Of a stretch of 64,000 bases of DNA, positions 7,995 to 16,299 are shown one piece after another. The notes under the pieces are model-generated. The model was given only the letters and a program-made list of their open reading frames with translations. It ran no database searches and was not told the origin of the DNA. Numbering within the stretch: position 1 is the stretch's first letter; the number at the start of each line of letters is the position of its first letter. A program made the position numbers and the translations under genes. Source of the DNA: Mycobacterium sp. IS-836 (GTDB lineage Bacteria; Actinomycetota; Actinomycetes; Mycobacteriales; Mycobacteriaceae); assembly GCF_001954275.1 (NCBI RefSeq), contig NZ_MBEU01000066.1:1-64000 (forward strand). The letters run 5' to 3'.

Positions 7995-9491
7995 ATGGAT
8001 AACCACGCGCGGTATCGACGTCGACCGGCCCGAGGTCGCCGACGCAGGGGGGCGGCATCGCTGCGGGCGGCAATCGCCTGCGCAGCGGCGATACTCGTGG
8101 TGGCCGGCTGCAGCACCTTCGTCGAGGGACGAGCCCTGTCGATGCTCAACGACCCGTTCCGGGTCGGGGGTCTGCCCGCCACCAACGGTCCCAGCGGGAT
8201 CCGCCCGAACGCACCCGCACCGACCGGCACGGTGGTCAACACCGACAACGGCACGATCGACAAGTTGTCGTTGCTATCGGTCAATGACATCGAGGAGTAC
8301 TGGAAGTCGGTGTACGGCGAATCGCTGCAGGGATCGTTCGTGCCGGTCGGCAAGCTCATCTCCTACGACTCCAACAATCCCAGCAGTCCGATCGTGTGCC
8401 ACAACGACACCTACAAGCTCGTCAACGCCTTTTTCACGTCGAGATGCAACCTGATCGCCTGGGATCGCGGCGTGTTCATGCCTGTCGCGCAACGCTATTT
8501 CGGCGACATGTCTGTCAATGGTGTGCTGGCCCACGAGTTCGGGCATGCCCTGCAGCAGATGGCGAAACTGGTGACCCGCAAGGACCCCACCATCGTTCGC
8601 GAGCAGCAGGCCGACTGTTTCGCCGGCGTCTATCTGTTCTGGGTGGCCGACGGCAAGTCGCCGCGCTTCACGCTGAGCACCGCCGACGGACTCGACCATG
8701 TGCTGGCGGGAATCATCACCACCCGTGATCCGGTGATGGACGCCGACACCGAGAACGACGACGAACACGGATCGGCCCTGGATCGGATCAGCGCCTTCCA
8801 GATGGGCTTCATCAGCGGGGCCTCGGCCTGCGCGGGGATCAACAAGCAGGAAATCGAGCAGCGCCGCGGCGACCTCCCCAAGACCCTGCGTGTCGATAAC
8901 AGCGGGGACCCGGAAACCGGCGAGGTCACGCTCAACGAAGACACCCTGTCGACGCTGATGGAGCTGCTGGGGAAGATCTTCTCGCCGAAGAATCCGCCGA
9001 CCTTGTCCTACAAGCCGGCCGATTGCCCGGATGCGAAAGCCAGCCCGCCGGCGTCGTATTGTCCGGCCACCAACACCATCGTGGTCGATCTGCCCGGGCT
9101 GGCGAAGATGGGGAAGGTCTCCGCCGAGAGCGAACACACGCTGCCGCAGGGTGACGACACCGCCCTGTCGGTCGTGATGTCGCGATACGCGCTGGCGGTA
9201 CAGCACGAACGGGAGCTGGCGATGCAAAGCCCGTGGACCGCGCTGCGCACCGCATGCCTGACCGGGGTAGTCCACCGCAAGATGGCCGAACCCATCGACT
9301 TGCCTTCCAAGAAGGAGCTTTTGCTGACCGCCGGCGACCTCGACGAAGCCGTCGCGGGCCTGCTCACCAACCACCTGGTAGCCAGCGACGCGGACGGTAC
9401 CAGCGTTCCGGCCGGCTTCACGCGAATAGCGGCGTTCCGCGGCGGCGTAACCGGCAACATGGACGCGTGCTACTCGCGTTATCCGGGATAA
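7995..9491 (+). CDS. lpqM: Lipoprotein zinc metallopeptidase LpqM
   Basis: Protein of about 498 residues with an Arg-rich N-terminus, a hydrophobic signal and lipobox VVAGC (Cys about 39). The gluzincin motif HEFGH lies in VLAHEFGHALQQM, and the downstream EQQADCFAGVY supplies the likely third zinc ligand, as in neutral zinc metallopeptidases of the YpfJ type. Expected to act outside the membrane on unknown proteins. I chose ATG 7995 because of the GGGG run upstream; ATG 7983 is in frame and would add four residues. Corresponds by position to Rv0419. Confidence 0.88.
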   Translation: MDNHARYRRRPARGRRRRGAASLRAAIACAAAILVVAGCSTFVEGRALSMLNDPFRVGGLPATNGPSGIRPNAPAPTGTVVNTDNGTIDKLSLLSVNDIEEYWKSVYGESLQGSFVPVGKLISYDSNNPSSPIVCHNDTYKLVNAFFTSRCNLIAWDRGVFMPVAQRYFGDMSVNGVLAHEFGHALQQMAKLVTRKDPTIVREQQADCFAGVYLFWVADGKSPRFTLSTADGLDHVLAGIITTRDPVMDADTENDDEHGSALDRISAFQMGFISGASACAGINKQEIEQRRGDLPKTLRVDNSGDPETGEVTLNEDTLSTLMELLGKIFSPKNPPTLSYKPADCPDAKASPPASYCPATNTIVVDLPGLAKMGKVSAESEHTLPQGDDTALSVVMSRYALAVQHERELAMQSPWTALRTACLTGVVHRKMAEPIDLPSKKELLLTAGDLDEAVAGLLTNHLVASDADGTSVPAGFTRIAAFRGGVTGNMDACYSRYPG

Positions 9492-9501
9492 GGAGGCGTC
9501 C

Positions 9502-9876
9502 GTGTCGGAACCACCGCCCCGCTACCCGCCGCCGGGTGGTTATGGCTACCAACCGCCACCGCCGGCCGTCGGTACCAACGGGTTGGCCATCGCCTCCTTG
9601 GTGTGTTCCTTGTTCGGTTGGCTATGCATCATCGGCGGCATTCTGGGCATCATCCTCGGCGTTTTGGCGCTGGGCCAGATCAGGCAGAGCGGCCAGGGCG
9701 GGCGCGGTTTGGCGATTGCCGGAATTGTTATCGGCGGCATCGTGACCGCGCTGGTGATATTCGCGGGGATCCTCGGGGCCGTGTTCGGCGGCGCGTCACA
9801 CACGCATTCCAGCGCGCCGACGACAGTGATAGTCGTTGCGGCTCAACCTATCCCGGCGAGCTTTGGCATCACCTGA
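9502..9876 (+). CDS. DUF4190-type small membrane protein
   Basis: Protein of 124 residues with a Pro/Tyr-rich N-terminus (PPPRYPPPGGYGYQPPPP) and two hydrophobic segments (about residues 30-58 and 70-95) joined by GQIRQSGQGGRG, typical of DUF4190. The GTG at 9502 has a strong GGAGG that overlaps the lpqM stop, so the gene probably shares lpqM's transcript. Its last 34 bases overlap the convergent LLM-oxidoreductase gene. Function unknown. Confidence 0.8.
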   Translation: MSEPPPRYPPPGGYGYQPPPPAVGTNGLAIASLVCSLFGWLCIIGGILGIILGVLALGQIRQSGQGGRGLAIAGIVIGGIVTALVIFAGILGAVFGGASHTHSSAPTTVIVVAAQPIPASFGIT

Positions 9877-10718
9877 TCGACATACCGGCGGATGAACCCG
9901 ACGGGGTCCGGGTTTCCCGGCAGGGGACCGACGTTGATCATCTCGATGCCCTGCGCGGAAAAGCGTTCCACAGTCTTCAGGTGCGCGTCGGTGTCATCGA
10001 ACGGGTCCATGGTCGCGAGGCCGCCGGCCGTCTTGCGGATTTCGCCGGGATCACGGCCCACCGCGTCGCAGTGGCGGTTCAGCACATCGACCTTGTGCTT
10101 CAGCTCGTCGACATCGGTCGCCATGCTGTTCCAGATATCGGCGTACTGCGCGACCAGGCGTAGCGTCTTCTTCTCGCCGTCGCCGCCGATCAGGATGGGG
10201 GGACGTCGAATCGGTTGCGGCGCACAGATTGTCTCGGCCAGCTGATAGTGCCTGCCGTTGTACGGGCCGTCATCATCGCTCCACATCTGCCGGCATATCT
10301 GCAGCGTCTCCTCCAGCATCTCGAAGCGTGTGCTCAGCGCCGGATATGGAATACCGAGGGCGACATGTTCGCGGTCGTACCATGCCGCGCCCAGGCCCAG
10401 GATCGATCGGCCTTGGGACAACACGTCAAGCGTCGTGACCGCTTTGGCCAGCACCCCGGGATAGCGATACGTCACCCCGGTGACCAGCAGGGCCAGGTCG
10501 ATCGTCGTCGTTTGTCCGGCCAGGAAGCCCAGGGACGTATAGCCCTCTAAGAAAGGATCCTGCGCGGCCCCAAGGGCTTCCATCTGGAAGAAGTGGTCGG
10601 CCAGCGTGAATAGCGTTGCCCCGCCTTCCTCGGCGGCTCTGGCCGCGTCGGCAAGCGTCGGGCCCAGCTTCGCCGGGTCGCCTGGCAGAAAATCGATGAA
10701 GTGCACTCCCAATTCCAT
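9843..10718 (-). CDS. LLM-class (F420- or flavin-dependent) oxidoreductase
   Basis: Protein of 291 residues with luciferase-like monooxygenase features: MELGVHFIDFLPG start, TLADHFFQMEA, ALLVTGVTYRYPGVLAKAV, GLGAAWYDREH and PPILIGGDGEKKTLRLVAQY. F420 is the commonest cofactor of this class in mycobacteria. I placed the start at ATG 10718. The frame stays open for 64 more codons, but those encode the wreck of a MarR regulator and are not part of this enzyme. Substrate unknown. The 3' end overlaps the DUF4190 gene. Confidence 0.85.
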   Translation of the reverse strand: MELGVHFIDFLPGDPAKLGPTLADAARAAEEGGATLFTLADHFFQMEALGAAQDPFLEGYTSLGFLAGQTTTIDLALLVTGVTYRYPGVLAKAVTTLDVLSQGRSILGLGAAWYDREHVALGIPYPALSTRFEMLEETLQICRQMWSDDDGPYNGRHYQLAETICAPQPIRRPPILIGGDGEKKTLRLVAQYADIWNSMATDVDELKHKVDVLNRHCDAVGRDPGEIRKTAGGLATMDPFDDTDAHLKTVERFSAQGIEMINVGPLPGNPDPVGFIRRYVDQVMPKLAGIG

Positions 10719-10934
10719 TGCCAAATCTATCCTCTCGTATGCGCCGCTCGGGTGCCATCGACTGGGGGCGTACCCATTCTGCGCTTGCCAATACGCTGGC
10801 CGACGACGCCCCTCTTTACAGAGGTGGGTGAGCACCGCCGTCTGTGACGGAGTCAGATCCCCGCCAGCCGCGACGTCGCTCAACCGCCGTCGCAGCCGTG
10901 CGGCTTCCAAACTGAAGTAACCGGTGGCGCGCCA
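10719..10934 (-). pseudogene. Decayed MarR-family regulator remnant
   Basis: On the minus strand one frame reads SLEAARLRRRLSDVAAGG then DLTPSQTAVLTHLCKEG, which matches the N-terminal half of MarR/HTH regulators. A neighbouring frame then continues VLASAEWVRPQSMA, the MarR recognition-helix motif. So one frameshift lies between the two blocks (around 10790-10810). After that, the wing, dimerisation helix and C-terminus are gone and the sequence runs directly into the LLM gene. This looks like a regulator lost by frameshift and internal deletion. Confidence 0.75.
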
Positions 10935-11014
10935 GGATCGCGCTTGACGAAGTCCGCGCCCAGTGCGGCGTAGCCTCTAGCGTCGTGCGCGCCGCAGACG
11001 CGGGAAGGACGGAT

Positions 11015-11800
11015 ATGGATCTGCACCTATCGGGGAAGACCGCAGTGGTCACCGGCGCCAGCAAAGGCATCGGTTTCGCGATCACGAAAGCCCTCGTGGA
11101 TGCGGGGGTGCACGTGGTGGCCGGGTCACGGACGCCCGGCAAGGGACTGCCGGCGCTCGAAGAGACGGGGCAGGCGTCGTTCGTGCCCGTCGACCTCTCC
11201 CACGCCGGCGCCGCCGAAGAGCTGGTCGCCGTGGCGGCCGAGCGCGGCGGGATCGACATTCTGGTCAACAACGTCGGCGGTTCGAAGGTCCGTGCGGGCG
11301 GGCTGGCCGGCATCACCGACGACCAATGGCAAGCGACGTGGGAACTCAACGTAATGGCCGCCGTGCGATCCGTCCGCGCCGCGCTACCCCAAATCGAAAG
11401 GCGCGGCCGCGGCTCTATCGTCATCATCGGCTCGATCAACGCCTACCTTGCCAATCCCGAAAGCTATGACTATTGCGCCGCCAAAGCCGCCCTCGCCAGT
11501 TTTTCGAAAGCGTTGTCAAAAGAGTTGGCGCCGAAGGACATCCGAGTCAACTTGGTCAGCCCCGGGGCGGTGCTGACGGAGATCTGGACCGACGAGGGCA
11601 GGTTGGCCGCTCAGTATGCCGCCGCCGACGGCCGCACGCCCGGGGAAGTCCGGGCGGCGATCATCGAGAATACTCCGACGGGCCTTTTCACCACCCCCGA
11701 GCAAGTCGCGGACCTCGTCTTGTTCCTTGCCAGCGACCGCGCCGGGAACATCACCGGATCCGACTATCGCATCGACGGCGGCTACGTCACCACGCTGTGA
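11015..11800 (+). CDS. Short-chain dehydrogenase/reductase
   Basis: Classical SDR of 261 residues: cofactor motif TGASKGIG near residue 15, NNVGG in the NNAG position, Ser in IIGSINAY, the YCAAK active site, and the C-terminal GSDYRIDGGYVTTL. ATG 11015 has GGAAGG six to seven bases upstream and is preferred over the GTG at 10985. It is divergent from the MarR-remnant/LLM pair and convergent with the hydrolase of the thiD operon. Probably NAD(P)-dependent; substrate unknown. Confidence 0.85.
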   Translation: MDLHLSGKTAVVTGASKGIGFAITKALVDAGVHVVAGSRTPGKGLPALEETGQASFVPVDLSHAGAAEELVAVAAERGGIDILVNNVGGSKVRAGGLAGITDDQWQATWELNVMAAVRSVRAALPQIERRGRGSIVIIGSINAYLANPESYDYCAAKAALASFSKALSKELAPKDIRVNLVSPGAVLTEIWTDEGRLAAQYAAADGRTPGEVRAAIIENTPTGLFTTPEQVADLVLFLASDRAGNITGSDYRIDGGYVTTL

Positions 11801-12418
11801 TCAGCGCAGCAGGCGCAGCGCCGCGTCCACCGCGAGCGCAGGTACATCGAGCTTCGTCGAACGCAAATCGTGTCGGGCGCCAGCGATTTCGACGACCTCG
11901 ACCGATGCGGCGACCAGCGCCGCGGCGTCGCGAACCTCGTCGGGGGAGCCGAAGGGATCCGACGTGCCGTGGGTGAACACCGTCGGCACCGTGATGTCCG
12001 GCAGGTGTTCGGTGCGGGGCCGCTCCGGCTTGCCGGGCGGATGCACGGGATAGGAGAACAGCGTCAGCACGTCCACTGGTGCTTCGTTGGCGGCGACCAC
12101 CATCGACGTCTGCCGGCCACCATAGGAATGCCCGCCGGCGATCAGGGGACCGTCGGCGAGGCCGCGGCACACCGTGATCGCCTCCACGATTCCCGCGCGG
12201 TCGGCCGCCGCCGAGCCGGACGGCGGCCCGGTCGGCCGGCGCCGGCGGTAGGGCAGGTTGTACCGCACCGCGAGCCAGCCGCGTCTCGCCCATTCGTCGC
12301 AAACCTGTTGCAGCAATGTGGATTCCCGGCTACCTCCCGCGCCGTGGGTCAGCACGACCACCCCGGCGGCCGGGCCTGCCGGCTGGTGCGCGACGCCCGC
12401 GATCTGGTCGAGGTTCAT
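11801..12418 (-). CDS. Alpha/beta-hydrolase (Rv0421c-like)
   Basis: Protein of about 205 residues with a dienelactone-hydrolase-like fold: oxyanion segment LTHGAGGSRES, nucleophile in GGHSYGGRQ, acid in HGTSDPFGSPDEV and His in AGARHDL. The ATG at 12418 overlaps the thiD stop (ATGA), so it is the last gene of the thiC-thiD transcript. Homologues keep this position beside thiD. Whether it has a thiamine-related substrate is unknown. Confidence 0.82.
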   Translation of the reverse strand: MNLDQIAGVAHQPAGPAAGVVVLTHGAGGSRESTLLQQVCDEWARRGWLAVRYNLPYRRRRPTGPPSGSAAADRAGIVEAITVCRGLADGPLIAGGHSYGGRQTSMVVAANEAPVDVLTLFSYPVHPPGKPERPRTEHLPDITVPTVFTHGTSDPFGSPDEVRDAAALVAASVEVVEIAGARHDLRSTKLDVPALAVDAALRLLR

Positions 12419-13242
12419 GACAACCGGAAGAGCGGCGAGACCGGCCCGTGTCCGTGGCCCAGCGGATAGGAGGCGCGCAGGCATTCGGTCACCCACCCCT
12501 TCGCGAACGACACCGCGTCCGGCACCGTGAACCCGTGCGCCAGCGCGCAGGCCGTCGCCGCGGCCAAGGTGTCCCCGGCGCCGTGGTCATGAATGGTGTC
12601 CACCCGCGGTGAGTCGAACTCGTAAAAGTCGGTGCCGTCGAACAAGAGGTCCGTGCTGCTCGCCGAACCCTGCAGGTGCCCGCCCTTGACCAACGCCCAC
12701 TTGGGTCCCAAGGCGTGCAGCGCGCGGGCGGCCTCCCGCTGCGACTCAGGGTCGACGACGTCGATATCGACCAGCAATCGCACCTCGTGCAGGTTCGGCG
12801 TCACCAAGCACGCCAGCGGAAACAGTTCGGTACGAAGCGAATCCAGTGCGCTCGTGTCCAGCAGCGGGTCGCCGTGCATCGACGCGCACACCGGGTCGAC
12901 TACCAGCGGTGCGTCGCCGCCGTGGTCGCGCCAGGCCGCGGCGACCGCTTCGATAATTTCGCCCGACGCCAGCATGCCGGTCTTGGCCGCCTGCAAACCG
13001 ATGTCGTGACAGACCACCTCGATCTGGGCGGTGATGACGTTGCCGGGGACCTTGTGAAAACCCCTGACGCCCACCGAGTTCTGCACCGTCACCGCGCTCA
13101 CCGCACACAGCGCATGAACCCCGAGCAGCGTGCAGGTGCGCACATCCGCCTGCATACCGGCGCCGCCGCCGGAGTCCGACCCGGCGATGGCCAGCACCCG
13201 CAGCGGCGTTTCGCCCGGCCCGGGCAGCGGCAGGTACGTCAC
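12415..13242 (-). CDS. thiD: Hydroxymethylpyrimidine (phosphate) kinase ThiD
   Basis: Ribokinase-fold enzyme of 275 residues that phosphorylates HMP and HMP-phosphate to HMP-diphosphate for thiamine assembly. Motifs seen: IAGSDSGGGAGMQAD, AVTVQNS, AAKTGMLAS, VVDPVCASMHGD, and the catalytic/anion-hole segment DHGAGDTLAAA. I used the GTG that overlaps the thiC stop (GTGA), which gives a length close to the family norm; the open frame extends upstream but only over thiC. The gene lies in the riboswitch-controlled thiC operon. Confidence 0.93.
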   Translation of the reverse strand: MTYLPLPGPGETPLRVLAIAGSDSGGGAGMQADVRTCTLLGVHALCAVSAVTVQNSVGVRGFHKVPGNVITAQIEVVCHDIGLQAAKTGMLASGEIIEAVAAAWRDHGGDAPLVVDPVCASMHGDPLLDTSALDSLRTELFPLACLVTPNLHEVRLLVDIDVVDPESQREAARALHALGPKWALVKGGHLQGSASSTDLLFDGTDFYEFDSPRVDTIHDHGAGDTLAAATACALAHGFTVPDAVSFAKGWVTECLRASYPLGHGHGPVSPLFRLS

Positions 13243-14867
13243 GTTATAGGTAGATACACCCGATTGCCGTGCTCGGCGAACTCGACCGACTTCTCGGCCA
13301 TTGCGGCCTCGATGGCTTCCTCGCTGTCGAGCCCGTGCGCGGCGGCGTAGTCGCGCACGTCCTGTGTGATGCGCATCGAGCAGAACTTCGGCCCGCACAT
13401 CGAGCAGAAGTGCGCCGTCTTGGCCGGTTCGGCGGGCAGCGTCTCGTCGTGGAATTCCCGTGCGGTGTCGGGGTCCAACGACAGTGCGAATTGATCGTTC
13501 CAGCGGAACTCGAAGCGTGCCGTCGACAGGGCGTCGTCGCGCTCCTGGGCGCGCGGGTGGCCCTTGGCCAGGTCCGCCGAGTGCGCGGCGATCTTGTAGG
13601 CGATCACCCCGTCCTTGACGTCCTTGCGGTCAGGCAATCCCAGGTGTTCCTTCGGGGTCACGTAGCACAGCATCGCGGTGCCGGCCTGCGCGATGATGGC
13701 CGCGCCGATCGCCGAGGTGATGTGGTCGTAGGCGGGTGCGATGTCGGTGGCCAGCGGGCCCAGCGTGTAGAACGGCGCCTCCTCGCACAGCTCCTCCTCG
13801 AGCCGCACGTTCTCGACGATCTTGTGCATCGGGATGTGTCCGGGGCCCTCGATCATCACCTGTGCGCCATGGGCTTTCGCGATCTTGGTCAGCTCGCCCA
13901 GGGTGCGCAGCTCGGCGAACTGCGCGGCGTCGTTGGCGTCGGCGATCGAGCCGGGACGCAGCCCGTCACCGAGCGAGAAGGTGACGTCGTAGCGCGCGAA
14001 GATGTCGCAGAGCTCTTCAAAGTTGGTGTAAAGGAACGACTCCCGGTGATGTGCCAGGCACCACGCCGCCATGATCGATCCGCCGCGGGACACGATGCCG
14101 GTGACGCGCTTAGCGGTCAACGGCACGTAGCGCAGCAGCACGCCGGCGTGCACGGTCATGTAGTCGACACCCTGCTCGCACTGTTCGATCACGGTGTCGC
14201 GGTAGATCTCCCACGTCAGCTCGGTCGGATCGCCCTTGACCTTTTCCAGCGCCTGGTAGATCGGCACCGTGCCGACCGGCACCGGCGAATTGCGCAGGAT
14301 CCACTCGCGGGTTTCGTGGATGTTCTTGCCGGTGGACAGGTCCATGATGGTGTCGGCGCCCCAGCGGGTGGCCCACACCATCTTGTCGACCTCTTCGGCG
14401 ATCGACGACGTCACCGCCGAGTTGCCGATGTTCGCATTGACCTTGACCGCGAATGCCTTGCCGATGATCATCGGCTCGCACTCGGGGTGATTGTGGTTGG
14501 CCGGGATCACCGCGCGGCCGCGGGCGACCTCGTCGCGCACCAGCTCGGCCGCCACGTCCTCGCGCGCGGCGATGAACGCCATCTCGGCGGTGATCTCGCC
14601 GGCGCGGGCGCGCTGCAGCTGGGTCCCGCGGTCGCGGACCACGCCTGGCCGCGCCGGCAGCCCGGCCGCCAAGTCGATCATCGCGTCCGGATCCGTGTAT
14701 GGACCGGAAGTGTCGTAGAGGTCGAAGTGGTCGCCGGTGGACAGGTGCACCCGCCGGAACGGAACCTTGAGACCCGCGCCGGTGCCCGGCGTCGCAATTT
14801 CGCGATAGGCCTTGCTACTGCCCGCGATGGGTCCCGTGGTCACGGACGGTTCGACAGTTGCGGTCAT
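13239..14867 (-). CDS. thiC: Phosphomethylpyrimidine synthase ThiC
   Basis: Radical SAM enzyme of 542 residues that rearranges aminoimidazole ribotide into HMP-phosphate. The C-terminal iron-sulfur motif CSMCGPKFCS (CxxCxxxxC) is intact, and core motifs such as SRGGSIMAAWC, DGLRPGSIADANDAAQF, EGPGHIPMHK and YTLGPLATDIAPAYDH are present. First gene of the thiC-thiD-hydrolase operon. A TPP riboswitch in the leader should lower expression when thiamine pyrophosphate is abundant. Confidence 0.97.
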   Translation of the reverse strand: MTATVEPSVTTGPIAGSSKAYREIATPGTGAGLKVPFRRVHLSTGDHFDLYDTSGPYTDPDAMIDLAAGLPARPGVVRDRGTQLQRARAGEITAEMAFIAAREDVAAELVRDEVARGRAVIPANHNHPECEPMIIGKAFAVKVNANIGNSAVTSSIAEEVDKMVWATRWGADTIMDLSTGKNIHETREWILRNSPVPVGTVPIYQALEKVKGDPTELTWEIYRDTVIEQCEQGVDYMTVHAGVLLRYVPLTAKRVTGIVSRGGSIMAAWCLAHHRESFLYTNFEELCDIFARYDVTFSLGDGLRPGSIADANDAAQFAELRTLGELTKIAKAHGAQVMIEGPGHIPMHKIVENVRLEEELCEEAPFYTLGPLATDIAPAYDHITSAIGAAIIAQAGTAMLCYVTPKEHLGLPDRKDVKDGVIAYKIAAHSADLAKGHPRAQERDDALSTARFEFRWNDQFALSLDPDTAREFHDETLPAEPAKTAHFCSMCGPKFCSMRITQDVRDYAAAHGLDSEEAIEAAMAEKSVEFAEHGNRVYLPIT

Positions 14868-14875
14868 TTGTCATC

Positions 14876-14972
14876 TCCCTACGCCGGCATTACCCGGTCA
14901 GGTTCGTACGGTCGACGGCCCCAGCCGTCCTCTCAGCGCACTCGGCGTGCGCTCCCGCGTCCTTGTGTTTGA
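14876..14972 (-). promoter_or_regulatory. TPP riboswitch (THI element) of thiC
   Basis: Read on the minus strand, the leader contains the two conserved blocks of the thiamine-pyrophosphate aptamer: CTGAGAGG (about 14930-14937), and GAACCTGACCGGGTAATG followed by CCGGCGTAGGGA (about 14876-14905). A stem-forming GCGGGAGCGC arm lies at the 5' side. The 3' end is only about 8 bases from the ThiC ATG, so control is probably at translation initiation, by sequestration of the ribosome site. Confidence 0.95.
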
Positions 14973-15051
14973 TCGTCCGCACGCGACGTTACCCCCAACC
15001 CCGTACCGGGCGACTCTCGCCGTCGAATCCGGCCGGTGGAATGATGGAGAC

Positions 15052-15738
15052 GTGCCACAGCCCACGCCAATGACCGGCGATGCCGAGCGCGCCGCCTCGG
15101 GACACTTGAGCGTCGGCAGCTTCCGCTTTTGGTTCGCCGGCGAGCGCTGGGAATGGTCCGACGAGGTCGCGCGGATGCACGGTTACGAACCCGGGTCGGT
15201 GGTGCCGACCACTGAGCTACTGCTGTCGCACAAGCATCCTGATGACCGTGAACACGTCCGCGATCTGCTCGACTACGCGGTGCAGTCGGGAGAGTCGTTC
15301 TCCAGCCGTCACCGCTTCATCGACACCGCCGGCGGTGAGCACGATGCGATCGTCGTGGCCGACCGCATCCTGGACGAATCGGGAGCGGTGGTGGGCACCG
15401 CGGGCTACTACATCGACCTCACCGAGACATTCGGTGAAGCGCGCTCGGAGACCCGCCAGGAGGTGCTCGACGAGGCGCTGCCGGACTTGTTCGAGAACCG
15501 CGCGGCCATCGAGCAGGCCAAGGGCGTCCTGATAGCCGTCTACCGGGTCAGCGCGGATCAGGCCTTTCGGGTGCTGCAGTGGCGGTCGCAGGAGACCAAC
15601 GTCAAGCTGCGTGTGCTGGCCAAACAACTCGTCAGCGAAGTCGTCAGCCTGCCGCCGCCGTCGCCGACCGTGCAAAGCCAGTTCGACCACGTGCTGCTGA
15701 CCGTGCACGAGCGCGTGCCCGCCGAATCCAGCCGGTGA
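15052..15738 (+). CDS. PAS-ANTAR domain regulator
   Basis: Protein of about 228 residues. The N-terminal PAS domain (about residues 15-130) has FWFAGERWEWSDEVARMHGY and HPDDREHVRDLLDYAV. The C-terminal ANTAR RNA-binding domain (about 140-205) has NRAAIEQAKGVLIAVYRVSA and RVLQWRSQETNVKL. Such proteins sense signals through PAS and act as antiterminators on two-hexaloop RNA. The start is uncertain: GTG 15052 or ATG 15070. The gene is divergent from thiC and its promoter must lie beside the riboswitch. Target RNAs unknown. Confidence 0.85.
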   Translation: MPQPTPMTGDAERAASGHLSVGSFRFWFAGERWEWSDEVARMHGYEPGSVVPTTELLLSHKHPDDREHVRDLLDYAVQSGESFSSRHRFIDTAGGEHDAIVVADRILDESGAVVGTAGYYIDLTETFGEARSETRQEVLDEALPDLFENRAAIEQAKGVLIAVYRVSADQAFRVLQWRSQETNVKLRVLAKQLVSEVVSLPPPSPTVQSQFDHVLLTVHERVPAESSR

Positions 15739-15748
15739 CGGGGCGCGG

Positions 15749-16027
15749 CTAGGCCTCTTCCATCGCCTCGCCGAGCTCCTCGAGGACCTTGTTGTGGTGG
15801 TTGCTTGCCAAGAGGTGTCCGGCGGCGATGACCATGGCCACCGGCCAGTCGATGAGTTCGAACGCGGCCAGCGCGGCCAGACCCCCGTAGTACGCCATCT
15901 GCTCGGGCCGCGGAATCTCCAGCTGACCAAAAACCGGAAGATTCACGGCGAAGGTCTCGCCTTCGCGGATTTTCTGCACCGCCTCGCTCTGCGAGGTCCC
16001 TCTGCGAGCTTTCTTTTCGGCCATCAT
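15749..16027 (-). CDS. Small membrane-associated protein (Rv0424c-like)
   Basis: Protein of 92 residues. Polar N-terminus (MMAEKKARRGTSQSEAV), a central region FGQLEIPRPEQMAYYGGLAA, and one hydrophobic segment (about residues 48-70, AALAAFELIDWPVAMVIAAG) before an acidic tail. A GGAAAGG just upstream fits either of the two adjacent ATG codons (16027 or 16024). Shares the EWPVLLAVGGG/DWPVAMVIAAG style of hydrophobic segment with the protein at 16300-16740. Function unknown. Confidence 0.75.
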   Translation of the reverse strand: MMAEKKARRGTSQSEAVQKIREGETFAVNLPVFGQLEIPRPEQMAYYGGLAALAAFELIDWPVAMVIAAGHLLASNHHNKVLEELGEAMEEA

Positions 16028-16069
16028 TTGCCTTTCCGTAACTAAGCATTTCCCGTTGAGCCGGGTCGG

Positions 16070-16282
16070 GTGGTCAACGTCGGAGATATGTCGACGACCG
16101 ACGTCCTGGCCGATCCGATGACTTCGACGGTAGCTTCTGTGCTGACCGTGCCCGTGCGGCAGCTATATGCGCTGCTCTGGCGGGTGGGCGTCGTGGAGAT
16201 TGTGGAGACCGACCGGATGACTCGCCGCGCCCCTGAGCCCGCGCCCGCGGGCCGGGCGGGGCACAGCCGAGCGGTCGGCTGA
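16070..16282 (+). CDS. Small hypothetical protein (weak call)
   Basis: A plus-strand frame of 70 codons from GTG 16070, or 64 from ATG 16088, reads MSTTDVLADPMTSTVASVLT then VPVRQLYALLWRVGVVEIVE. The central part looks protein-like, but the ribosome site is poor and the tail is low complexity. It lies between Rv0424c-like and Rv0426c-like genes, where H37Rv carries ctpH on the other strand. It may be a real small gene or chance coding. Confidence 0.35.
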   Translation: MVNVGDMSTTDVLADPMTSTVASVLTVPVRQLYALLWRVGVVEIVETDRMTRRAPEPAPAGRAGHSRAVG

Positions 16283-16299
16283 GCCCGGTACTCACACAT

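Noticed and set aside
10719..10910. N-terminal extension of the LLM oxidoreductase
   Set aside because: The extension encodes a decayed MarR sequence in the same frame; the LLM fold starts at MELGVHFIDF.
13269..14972. 567-residue plus-strand frame across thiC
   Set aside because: Antisense to thiC, whose product is unmistakable; no motif in the shadow.
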